From positions 1-23,620 of the forward strand of contig DASPKT010000377.1 in the NCBI GenBank assembly GCA_035627915.1: DNA of 23,620 nucleotides, in the 5' to 3' direction. Both the position numbers and the translations under genes were made by a program. This DNA comes from DASPKT01 sp035627915. GTDB taxonomy: Bacteria > Pseudomonadota > Alphaproteobacteria > Azospirillales > Azospirillaceae. Below are positions 15,142 to 23,620 of this stretch, in pieces; the stretch's first letter is position 1, and each line of letters begins with the position of its first letter. A model generated the notes under the pieces. It saw nothing but the letters and a program-made list of their open reading frames with translations, was not told where the DNA came from and made no database searches.

Positions 15142-16188
15142 TCAGCGCTTCCTGATCTTCGCCCAGGCCGGGGCGATCCCCTTGTGCACGATGGGGATCA
15201 GGATGGCGCCCAGCACCAGCCCGACGACGCCCGACAGCGCCGCCGTCACGAACCACGCCACCGCCCCCGCGGCGGCCGGCAGGGCGTGCCCGGCGGCGGC
15301 GGCCCAGTCGTGGATCAGGTGGCCCAGCGCGTCCACCCCGTAGACCTCCAGCCCGTGCACGATGATGCCGCCGCCGACCCACAGCATGGCGGCGGTGCCG
15401 ACCACGCTCAGGATCTTCAGGAAGATCGGCATGCCGTAGACGAGGCCGCGGCCGATGCCCTGGGTCGCCCAAGCCAGCGACCGGTCCGCACCGCCCGGCG
15501 GCACCCCGGGGTCGAGCCGGCGCAGCCCCAGCAGGCTGGTGGCCGGCAGCCGGTTGGCCGCCAGCGACACGCCGGCGTCGTCCGCCTTCACGATGAGGGC
15601 GACGGTGCCGTAGACGGCAACGGTGATGCCGACGCCGACGAGGGCCAGGATGAAGGCCTGCAGCCAGAAGGAGGAGACCTCCTCCGCCACCGTCGCCAGG
15701 GTGATCGCCATGATCTCCGCCGACAGGATCAGGTCGGTCTTGATGGCGCCGCCGACCTTCTCCTCCTCCAGGCGCTTGGGGTCCGGCGCCTCCTCCGGCA
15801 TGATGCCGCCGGTGCCGTGGTGCTCCGCGTGCGGCCACAGCGCCTCGTACGCCTTCTCCGCCCCCTCGTAGCAGAGGAAGGCGCCGCCCAGCATCAGCAG
15901 CGGGTTGATGAGCCAGGGCGCCACCAGGCTCAGCACCAGGGCGGCGGGCAGCAGGTACAGCAGCTTGTTCTTCAGCGAGCCCCAGGCGATGCGCCCGACG
16001 ATGGGCAGCTCGCGGTCGGCGGCGAAGCCCACCACGTAGCGCGGCGTCACCGCGGCGTCGTCCACCACCACGCCGGCCGCCTTGGCCCCCGCCTTCACCG
16101 ACTGCGCGGCGGCGTCGTCCAGCGAGGCGGCGGCGACCTTCGCCAGCCCGGCCACGTCGTCGAGCAGGGCGATCAATCCAGTGCTCAC
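15142..16188 (-). CDS. DUF808 family inner-membrane protein (YedI-like)
   Basis: 348-residue integral membrane protein of the DUF808/YedI family, function unknown. Typical wording: start STGLIALLDDVAGLAK; VDDAAVTPRYVVGF, ELPIVGRIAWGSLKNKL; the loop with ...FLCYEGAEKAYEALW and the His-rich PHAEHHGTGG; KTDLILSAEIMAI in the middle; and a C-terminal pair of helices. The start is GTG 16188: AGGAG sits eight bases upstream, and the sequence begins exactly as relatives do, although the frame is open far upstream. Possible partial co-transcription with the YoaK-type gene upstream (113 bases) on the same strand. I know of no proven activity for this family. Confidence 0.9.
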   Translation of the reverse strand: MSTGLIALLDDVAGLAKVAAASLDDAAAQSVKAGAKAAGVVVDDAAVTPRYVVGFAADRELPIVGRIAWGSLKNKLLYLLPAALVLSLVAPWLINPLLMLGGAFLCYEGAEKAYEALWPHAEHHGTGGIMPEEAPDPKRLEEEKVGGAIKTDLILSAEIMAITLATVAEEVSSFWLQAFILALVGVGITVAVYGTVALIVKADDAGVSLAANRLPATSLLGLRRLDPGVPPGGADRSLAWATQGIGRGLVYGMPIFLKILSVVGTAAMLWVGGGIIVHGLEVYGVDALGHLIHDWAAAAGHALPAAAGAVAWFVTAALSGVVGLVLGAILIPIVHKGIAPAWAKIRKR

Positions 16189-16301
16189 GGGGGTGCTCCT
16201 GTCAGGCCGCGTCCGAAACCGGGCGGAAGCCGGCCCGGCAGCATACCCAACATTGTATGTCAGCCTTCGCTCCCCCGGCAAAGCCGAACCCGCCGAAAGG
16301 G

Positions 16302-17027
16302 TTAATCGCCACCCTCCCCGCGCGGGCGCGCCAGGATGCCCTGGCCCGCGACGGCCGCCAGCAGGGCCGCCAGCACGAACAGCGCCGTCGCCCCCAGCGC
16401 CCGGAAGCCCAGCACCCCCGCCACCCCGCCGGCGAAGAAGGCGGCCACGGTGGCGAGGTGCAGCCCCAGCTTCTCCCGCATCAGGGCGGTATCGGCGGTG
16501 CCGTCCCGGCGCAGCGCGGCATCGGCCAAATTGCCCAGCTCGATCCCGATGTCGGTGACCATGCCGGTCACATGGGTAGTGCGCACCCGCGCGTTGGAGA
16601 TGCGGGTGACGACGGCGTTCTGCAGCCCCATCAGGAAGCTCAGCCCCAGCACCAGCGGCGGCCCGCGCAGCGCCGGCGGCAGCAGCAGCTCCACCGCCCC
16701 CAGCCCCGCCAGCAGCAGCGCCTCCGCCAGCACGCTGTAGGCGTAGACCCCGGTCAGCCGCCGCCGCTGGCCGACATTGATGAGCAGCGCCGACAGGAAC
16801 GCCCCCGCCACGAAGGCCGCCACGACCGGCACGAACACGGCGGCCACCCACCACTCCCCCAGCGCCAGCCGGTCCGCCAAGTTCGACAGCGTGCCGGTCA
16901 TGTGCGAGGTGTAGAGCCCCGTCGCATAGAACCCCGCCGCGTTCACCGCCCCCGCGATCCCCGCCAGCGACCAGGCGAGCCGCCGGTTCTGCCTGGGGTC
17001 GCGGGCATCTCCCTGGTGGATCAGCAT
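16302..17027 (-). CDS. DUF1275/YoaK family membrane protein
   Basis: 241-residue protein with six to seven predicted membrane helices. Family marks: AGIAGAVNAAGFYATGLYTSHMTGTLSNLA at 24-52, GLQNAVVTRISNARVRTTHVTGMVTDIGIELG at about 135-165. These two similar blocks (N-A/V..., S-H-M-T-G and T-H-V-T-G) show the internal repeat of the family. Function is unknown; most relatives are only annotated as YoaK. It starts at ATG 17027 and is the first gene of the minus-strand group YoaK-type, DUF808, MFS. The region upstream of it turns A/T-rich and contains a 12-bp palindrome. Confidence 0.9.
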   Translation of the reverse strand: MLIHQGDARDPRQNRRLAWSLAGIAGAVNAAGFYATGLYTSHMTGTLSNLADRLALGEWWVAAVFVPVVAAFVAGAFLSALLINVGQRRRLTGVYAYSVLAEALLLAGLGAVELLLPPALRGPPLVLGLSFLMGLQNAVVTRISNARVRTTHVTGMVTDIGIELGNLADAALRRDGTADTALMREKLGLHLATVAAFFAGGVAGVLGFRALGATALFVLAALLAAVAGQGILARPRGEGGD

Positions 17028-17618
17028 GGGCGCGGGGTCCGGTGCGGCGGGACGGGGGCGTCAGTGTCGCGCACCCGCCAACAGCCGCGCGAGCGCGCCT
17101 GTGTCGCAGGGGGGGGCGGTCCCCTCTAAAGAAATCGTGATTGTATATATGACAAGCGCTTGTTGCGTCGCCGGTACGGAGCGCATCGCCAACGCTCCCA
17201 CATGTATCGACAGCAAGCTCTTGACTGACCGGCGGACTGGCCAGCAGGGAACAAGCCTCTTGTAAGAAGTTGACCCGCTCCGAGTTTAGGAACTGGCTCA
17301 ATCCCCTCATCTATATGCGTTGGGAGGGGGCAGAAGGCGGGCGATCGGCCTCGAGTCGCGCATCCTTTTCGTTTTCGGAGCCTCTTAGATTAACTCAGCC
17401 ACGTTCATGTCTCGTTCGCAACCCGTTGGAATCTATGGGTTGTGGTGCAGATCGCATTTTTTACCAGACTCTGTGACTTGCCGTGGCTAGCCTGTCGAGT
17501 GGTTTCAGACCTTTTCAAGAAACACCGGCACCAGCCTCCCGACGGCCATACCCACCGGTTAATTTTGTGCCGCCTCGGTCCATCGGTTTGTCGCCTTCCA
17601 TACTAAACTTTGGGTCAC
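17028..17618. other. 591-bp gene-free, lower-GC region
   Basis: No convincing gene, tRNA or repeat array. Base composition falls sharply: 29/60 G+C at 17401-17460 against 43/60 in a typical coding line. Short reading frames (for example 17270-17476) lack ribosome sites and family resemblance. A perfect 12-bp palindrome ACAAGCGCTTGT (17152-17163) and TATATAT nearby could be a control site for the YoaK-type gene. The rest may be decayed foreign DNA. Confidence 0.5.
17152..17163. promoter_or_regulatory. 12-bp perfect palindrome, candidate operator
   Basis: ACAAGCGCTTGT lies 125 bases upstream of the YoaK-type start, immediately next to an A/T-rich TATATAT stretch (17143-17149) that could be part of a minus-strand promoter. 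The site could be bound by a dimeric repressor; no regulator gene is adjacent. Confidence 0.35.
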
Positions 17619-18029
17619 ATGAACCCGCGATACGTACAGGCATTATATGAAGGCAAGCGACGCGCCCCCGTTAGAGTCGGGGACTTAGACTACGCCCTAT
17701 GCCGGGAGATCGGCGCAACGCGGGCGGCAGTCTGGTTGTCTTATGAAACAATGTCGAAGCAGTTAGTCAGGCATCCGGAACTCGGCTCGGATCACTACTT
17801 GGTTGCGCCGCTCGCCCTTACATACGGAGCCGTGTTCCGGGACGTCGGTCAATCGCTGATGATCCTCTATGAGGACACGTGCGTTTTCGGCGTAACGTTC
17901 AAACTGGCACTCAAGGCGACAAAGGCAGGTGACGAGATTTTTCTGACAAGCCTGCATCAGATGCGTTGGCGCCACATTGCTGGACAGTGCCGCCGCAAGG
18001 AATTGCTACGCCGCCATTGGATGGGGTAA
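17619..18029 (+). CDS. Hypothetical protein resembling BECR-fold (PBECR) phage-associated nuclease domains
   Basis: 136 residues from ATG 17619 (or 139 from TTG 17610); no clear ribosome site precedes either. The order AAVWLSYETMSKQLVRHPEL, then LMILYEDTCVFGVTFKLALK, then GDEIFLTSLHQM and a basic C-terminal helix (RWRHIAGQCRRKELLRRH) follows the layout I know from barnase-EndoU-ColicinE5/D-RelE-like domains in phage polyvalent proteins: W-L-S start, H-P-E in the first helix, a central beta-sheet with K residues (95, 99), and T/S-[FL] near the end. If right it would be a small RNase-like toxin or phage inner protein. Codon use is much less GC-rich than in neighbours (34/60 at 17821-17880), which points to transfer. 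No antitoxin, integrase or other phage gene is next to it. The ORF itself is plausible; the family is a resemblance only. Confidence 0.5.
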   Translation: MNPRYVQALYEGKRRAPVRVGDLDYALCREIGATRAAVWLSYETMSKQLVRHPELGSDHYLVAPLALTYGAVFRDVGQSLMILYEDTCVFGVTFKLALKATKAGDEIFLTSLHQMRWRHIAGQCRRKELLRRHWMG

Positions 18030-18298
18030 TTGGCATGAGGCGGGGCCTCCCACAAACCCCGCATGGCGCTCCAGAGCGGACTGACAAGCGAATCAGCCAA
18101 CCCCGTGCTACGGCCGGGAGAATAGCACCGTGTCGCTCATGCCTAATCACCATCAGACCATAAGCTCGAGTTTGCGGTCAAATGCGAATTCCAAGCCTTT
18201 GGAGGAATTGAAGCTTTGTGCGCATTCTTCCGCTGGGCCAGCTTCGCCGGCACGGAGAATCGTGTTTTCCGGTCACGGATATGACCGCCAAAACAAAA
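18030..18298. other. Gene-free, lower-GC stretch after the BECR-like ORF
   Basis: I see no gene with a ribosome site or recognisable product here. It continues the lower-GC island and ends at the terminator hairpins of the beta-oxidation operon. Together with those hairpins the gap between genes is 400 bases. Confidence 0.45.
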
Positions 18299-18327
18299 CC
18301 CTCCCCCAGGGCGGGCCCGAGGGAGGG
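18290..18327 (-). terminator. Intrinsic terminator of the beta-oxidation operon
   Basis: On the minus strand CCCTCCC (complement of 18321-18327) and GGGAGGG (complement of 18299-18305) form a stem, followed by TTTTGTTTT (complement of 18290-18298). It lies about 100 bases past the acyl-CoA dehydrogenase stop and is the only one of three stacked hairpins here with a U-tract. Confidence 0.8.
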
Positions 18328-18366
18328 GAGTGGTAGATACCCCAGGTACTTGGATGCAAACGCGTC

Positions 18367-18417
18367 GGGGACCCGTGGGGTCCCCGGCCGCCGCCCCGGG
18401 GTTGGCCGGGGCGGCGG
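18367..18417 (-). terminator. Two stacked GC-rich hairpins after the acyl-CoA dehydrogenase gene
   Basis: CCGCCGCCCCGG (18388-18399) with CCGGGGCGGCGG (18406-18417) is a perfect 12-bp stem with a 6-base loop, only 13 bases from the stop codon. GGGGACCC (18367-18374) with GGGTCCCC (18378-18385) is a second perfect 8-bp stem. No T-tract follows either, so they may protect the mRNA 3' end or act with the downstream terminator. Confidence 0.6.
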
Positions 18418-18429
18418 GGTGGGGGTGCC

Positions 18430-20220
<1,791 letters not shown>

Positions 20221-20318
20221 CGGACACTCCCTGGTGTTCTGGCGGCCCCGCCTCGGGGGCCGGAAATTGTGTCGTCTTCCGGAACCGGCCGGAGCCGCGC
20301 CCTTGTCCTTCCCTCCGC

Positions 20319-20402
20319 CGTCACCCCGGCGGAAGCCGGGGTCCAGGGGCCGTTTGCCGTGACGGCCGCCGCCCCTGGATTCCGGCTTTCGCCGGAATGA
20401 CG
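20319..20402. repeat. REP-like inverted repeat ('FRRKPESR' type)
   Basis: Two 32-base arms, 20319-20350 and 20371-20402, are inverted copies with 27 of 32 positions matching (27 counted by eye), around a 20-base loop. Both arms contain the CCGGCG-GAAGCCGG core and CCAGGGGC end of the interspersed repeat found in many proteobacterial genomes and often mis-called as the peptide 'MPSFRRKPESR'. It fills the space between fadN and fadE, where in mRNA it would form a long hairpin that could change relative expression. Confidence 0.85.
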
Positions 20403-20442
20403 GCAATGGGAGAGGACGAGGCGGGCTCCCTCCAACCCGAGG

Positions 20443-22785
20443 TCAGTTGCGCAGCGGCTTGCCGGTGGTCAGCATGTGCTCGATGCGGTCGATGGTGCCC
20501 GTCGTCTTGACGAGCCGCACGAACGCCTCGCGCTCCAGCTCCAGCAGGTCGTCCTCGGTCATGACCCGGGTGATGTCGGTGTCGCCACCGGACAGCACGT
20601 AGGCCACCTCCTTGGACACCACCACGTCGTGCGGCGTCGCCTTGCCCTGGAGCGCGAAGCCCTCCACGGCGCCGGCCAGCGCCACCCGCGCCGTCGGACC
20701 CGGCAGGCGCAGCTCCACGGGCTGCGGCGGCTGGTAGTCCTTGGCCAGCTCGAGAGCCTTCTTCTTGGCGTCGGCCAGCAGGCGGTCGCGGTTCATGGTG
20801 ATGCCGTCGGTGGGGCGGAGGAACAGCAGCTCCTTCGCCTCGAAGGCCGACTTCGACACCTTGGCGGTGCTGATCGCCTCGAACGCGGCGGCGACGGGGG
20901 GCATCGGGCCGCCCGGCCGCTTCTTGTTGACGGTGTGGCGGACGACCATCTCCTTGCACCCGCCCCAGCCCGGCAGCAGGCCGACGCCCACCTCGACCAG
21001 GCCGATGTAGCTCTCGGCGTGCGCCTGCACCGCCGAGGCGTGCAGCAGGATCTCGCAGCCGCCGCCCAGCGCCATGCCGGCCGGGGCCGCCACGGTGGGG
21101 AAGGGGGCGTACTTGATCGCCTTGTAGGTCTCCTGGCCGTCCGACACCGACTGCTCGATCTGCGGCCAGAGCGCGATGTTGATCGCGAACATGGCGAGGC
21201 CGAGGTTGGCGCCGACGGAGAAGTTGGACGCCTCGTTGTGGACCACCAGCGCCTTGTACGGGCCCGACTTGCCGTCGCCGATGATCTCCATGGCCTTGCG
21301 GTACATGGCCATGATCTGGTCGTCGATGGCGTTCATCTTGGAGGTGAACTCGACGCAGAGCACGCCGTCGCCGATGTCCCAGAGGGCGGCGGAGCCGTTC
21401 TTGGCGACCGGCTTGGAAGCCCGCTTGATGTCGGACAGCAGCAGCACGCCGTCGGGGCGGGTGACGTCGGCGTACTCGCCCGCCGTCGTCAGGTACTGCA
21501 GCGTGCCGTTCTCCACCCGGTAGAAGGGCCGGCCGGCGGCCTTCTCCAGGATGGCGGGGACCTTGCGGCCCTCGGCCCGCAGCTTGTCGGCGAACCAGCC
21601 GGTGCCCAGCTGGTCGATCATCTCGAACGGGCCGGCCTTCCAGTTGTAGCCGAGCCGCATCGCCTCATCGATCTCCAGGATCGTGTCGGCGATCTGCGGC
21701 ACCATGTCGGCGGCGTAGGCCAGCGCCTGGCTCAGCACCCGCCAGGCGTACTGGCCGCCCTTGTCGGGATGGTTCACCAGGTCCTTCAGCGACCGGGCGT
21801 TCGCGGACTCCAGCTGCGCCTTCGCCTGCGGCCGGTACTGGCCGGTCTTCAGGTCGATGGCCTCGCGCACCCGCTTGCCGCTGGCGTCCTTGGACTGCTT
21901 GTAGAAGCCGCCCTTGCCCTTCCGGCCGGTGTAGCCCTCGGCGATCATCTTCGCCTGCAGCGCGTTCTCCCGGTAGACGCGGCGGTAGTCGTCGTCGGCC
22001 GGCAGGGTCGCCAGCAGGGACTTCGCCACGTGCGGCCCGAGGTCGATGCCGACCAGGTCGAGCAGGCCGAAGGTGCCGGTCTTCGGCAGGCCCATCGGCT
22101 TGCCGGTGATGGCGTCGGTCTCCTCCACCGTCAGGCCGCCGTCGGACGCCTCGTTCACCGCGACCTGGAACCAGTAGGTACCGATGCGGTTCGCGATGAA
22201 GCCCGGGGTGTCCTTGCACTTCACCACGCCCTTGCCCAGGCGCTCGTCGCAGAACTTGGACACGACGGCGGCGCTGTCGGCGCCGGTCTTCGGGCCGGTC
22301 ACCACTTCCAGCAGCCGCATGTAGCGCGGCGGGTTGAAGAAGTGGGTGATCATGAAGTCGCGGGCGAAGCGGTCGCTCTGCCCCTGGATCAGGATGTCCA
22401 GCGGGATGGTCGAGGTGTTGGACGACACCACCGAGCCTTCCTTCCGGATGGCGTCCAGGCGCTGGTAGAGGTCGTGCTTGATCTTCGGGTTCTCGACCAC
22501 CGCCTCGACGATCCAGTCGACGTCCTTCAGCTTCTCGAGGTCGTCCTCGATGTTGCCGGGCGTGACCAGCTTCGCAGCACCCTTGTGCATGAAGGGGGCG
22601 GGGTCGGTCTTCAGCATCTTCTCGATCGCGGTGCGGGCGACGACGCTGCGGTCGCCCCCGTTGTCCTTGACCGCCTGCGGGACGATGTCCAGCAGGAACA
22701 CGGGGATGCCGGCGTTGGCGATGTGGGCGGCGATGCCGCTGCCCATCACGCCGGCGCCGATCACGGCGGCGCTACGGATTTCCAT
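20443..22785 (-). CDS. fadN: 3-hydroxyacyl-CoA dehydrogenase / enoyl-CoA hydratase (FadN type)
   Basis: Bifunctional beta-oxidation enzyme: hydrates trans-2-enoyl-CoA and oxidises the 3-hydroxyacyl-CoA with NAD+. The 780 residues have the FadN order, dehydrogenase first and hydratase last, opposite to E. coli FadB. The NAD-binding domain starts at once (AAVIGAGVMGSGIAAHIANAG, residues 6-26); SSNTSTIPLD and THFFNPPRYMRLLEVV carry the catalytic Ser/His region. The hydratase part has the oxyanion-hole loop NEASNFSVGANL, GMALGGGCEILLHAS, and ESYIGLVEVGVGLLPGWGG with the glutamate of the GxxE pair. Bacillus FadN is 789 residues. ATG 22785 follows GGAGG; it lies 29 bases after the thiolase stop, so the two are one transcript. 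Confidence 0.95.
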   Translation of the reverse strand: MEIRSAAVIGAGVMGSGIAAHIANAGIPVFLLDIVPQAVKDNGGDRSVVARTAIEKMLKTDPAPFMHKGAAKLVTPGNIEDDLEKLKDVDWIVEAVVENPKIKHDLYQRLDAIRKEGSVVSSNTSTIPLDILIQGQSDRFARDFMITHFFNPPRYMRLLEVVTGPKTGADSAAVVSKFCDERLGKGVVKCKDTPGFIANRIGTYWFQVAVNEASDGGLTVEETDAITGKPMGLPKTGTFGLLDLVGIDLGPHVAKSLLATLPADDDYRRVYRENALQAKMIAEGYTGRKGKGGFYKQSKDASGKRVREAIDLKTGQYRPQAKAQLESANARSLKDLVNHPDKGGQYAWRVLSQALAYAADMVPQIADTILEIDEAMRLGYNWKAGPFEMIDQLGTGWFADKLRAEGRKVPAILEKAAGRPFYRVENGTLQYLTTAGEYADVTRPDGVLLLSDIKRASKPVAKNGSAALWDIGDGVLCVEFTSKMNAIDDQIMAMYRKAMEIIGDGKSGPYKALVVHNEASNFSVGANLGLAMFAINIALWPQIEQSVSDGQETYKAIKYAPFPTVAAPAGMALGGGCEILLHASAVQAHAESYIGLVEVGVGLLPGWGGCKEMVVRHTVNKKRPGGPMPPVAAAFEAISTAKVSKSAFEAKELLFLRPTDGITMNRDRLLADAKKKALELAKDYQPPQPVELRLPGPTARVALAGAVEGFALQGKATPHDVVVSKEVAYVLSGGDTDITRVMTEDDLLELEREAFVRLVKTTGTIDRIEHMLTTGKPLRN

Positions 22786-22814
22786 GGCTCGTTCCTCCGT
22801 TCCTGGCTGCCGGA

Positions 22815-23620
22815 TCAGACCGCTTCCAGGACGGTGGCGATGCCCTGGCCGCCGCCGATGCACTGGGTGGAGATGGCGAACTGCTTGCCCTCGCGCACCA
22901 GCAGGCTGGCCGCCTTGCCGGTGATGCGGGCGCCGGTGGCCCCCAGCGGGTGGCCGAGCGCGATGGCGCCGCCGTCCAGGTTCAGCTTGTCCGCGTCGAT
23001 GCCCAGCTCGCGGGCGACCGTCATGGACTGCACGGCGAAGGCCTCGTTGCTCTCCCAGATGTCGATGTCCTTCACCGACAGGCCGGCGCGCTTCAGCGCC
23101 TTCTGGGTGGCCGGGACCGGGCCGTAGCCCATGATGGTGGGATCGCAGCCGGCGACCGCGACCGAGCGGATCTTGGCCAGGATCTTCAGGCCGTTGGCGC
23201 GGGCGTACTCCTCGCTGGTGACCAGCGTGGCGGACGCGCCGTCGGTCAGCGGGCTGGAGGTGCCGGCGGTGACCGTGCCCTCGGCGTCGAAGGCCGGCTT
23301 CAGGGTCGACAGCGTGTCGGCGGTGGTCTCCGGGCGGATGCAGCCGTCCTTGTCCACGACCTTGCCGGCGGTCTTGATCGCCACGATCTCGTCCGACAGC
23401 TTGCCGGCGGCCTGGGCCGCGGCGGCCTTGCGGTGGGAGTTCGCGGCGAACTCCTCCTGCTCGCGGCGGGTGAACTGGTACTTCTTGGCCAGGTTCTCCG
23501 CGGTGATGCCCATCGACATGTAGGCGCCCGGGTTGGCCTGGGCCAGCGCCGGGTTCGGCATCGGGTTGAAGCCCATCATCGGCACGCGGGTCATGCTCTC
23601 CACGCCGGCGCAGATGAAGG
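22815..23620 (-). CDS. fadA: Acetyl-CoA acyltransferase (thiolase, FadA type), 5' end outside window
   Basis: Cleaves 3-ketoacyl-CoA to acetyl-CoA and a shortened acyl-CoA, the last step of the spiral. Only the C-terminal 267 codons are present: the frame runs open to the window end and starts inside FICAGVESMTRVPMMGFNPM. Family motifs seen are NEAFAVQSM, the histidine box GGAIALGHPLGATG and the C-terminal cysteine box QCIGGGQG. The N-terminal nucleophilic cysteine lies upstream, outside the window. First known gene of the minus-strand order thiolase, fadN, fadE, equal in content to the Bacillus fadNAE operon. Confidence 0.95.
   Translation of the reverse strand, partial: FICAGVESMTRVPMMGFNPMPNPALAQANPGAYMSMGITAENLAKKYQFTRREQEEFAANSHRKAAAAQAAGKLSDEIVAIKTAGKVVDKDGCIRPETTADTLSTLKPAFDAEGTVTAGTSSPLTDGASATLVTSEEYARANGLKILAKIRSVAVAGCDPTIMGYGPVPATQKALKRAGLSVKDIDIWESNEAFAVQSMTVARELGIDADKLNLDGGAIALGHPLGATGARITGKAASLLVREGKQFAISTQCIGGGQGIATVLEAV

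Noticed and set aside
16189..17310. Long extension of the DUF808 frame to 17310 across the YoaK-type gene
   Set aside because: It overlaps a real gene in another frame; AGGAG plus GTG 16188 begins exactly at the family's usual N-terminus.
17270..17476. 68-codon open frame in the lower-GC gap
   Set aside because: No ribosome site, no recognisable domain, Ser/Arg-rich composition; considered chance or decayed DNA.
20221..20406. N-terminal extension of the acyl-CoA dehydrogenase beginning MPSFRRKPESR
   Set aside because: This peptide is the known false translation of a REP-like repeat. The ATG at 20220 has a good ribosome site and starts as relatives do.

Overview
The window is a stretch of chromosome from a very GC-rich Gram-negative bacterium. 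One typical coding line (18841-18900) is 43/60 G+C. Codon use, GTG starts, a TonB-dependent outer-membrane receptor of the 'IVVTAQKREENL' type and a PspF/PspABC locus all suggest an alphaproteobacterium, plausibly Rhodospirillales (inference, no marker gene present).

Layout. 80-1774 (+) is a two-domain FbpB-type ABC permease. It converges on a TonB-dependent receptor (1842-4148, -), with an orphan periplasmic solute-binding protein (4471-5280, -) and an unrecognised 296-residue soluble protein (5441-6331, -) further upstream on the same strand. A class A penicillin-binding protein (6575-8572, +) is divergent from the latter and is followed by a CNNM/CBS/CorC-type membrane protein (8770-10068, +).

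The centre of the window is a phage-shock-protein (Psp) envelope-stress locus. pspF (10241-11320, -) is divergent from a (+) operon: a 56-residue membrane protein, pspA, pspB, pspC, a 78-residue PspB/PspC hybrid and a second pspB-like gene (to 13735), closed by a strong intrinsic terminator. The intergenic region holds a correctly spaced sigma-54 promoter, a perfect IHF-consensus site and a candidate PspF enhancer. Core pspF-ABC is classical. The leader gene, the hybrid and the extra PspB are what make this locus unusual and are the main finding.

Next on the minus strand come an MFS exporter (13809-15011, probable CTG start further upstream), a DUF808/YedI family protein (15142-16188) and a DUF1275/YoaK family protein (16302-17027). 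From about 17100 to 18300 base composition drops (single lines count 48-57% G+C). This island carries one isolated ORF (17619-18029) that resembles BECR-fold (barnase/EndoU/ColicinE5/RelE-like) phage-associated nuclease domains, and is probably acquired DNA.

The last part is a minus-strand fatty-acid beta-oxidation operon equivalent to Bacillus fadNAE: thiolase (cut by the window end), a 3-hydroxyacyl-CoA dehydrogenase/enoyl-CoA hydratase and an acyl-CoA dehydrogenase. A REP-like inverted repeat lies between the last two genes and a run of hairpins ends the operon.
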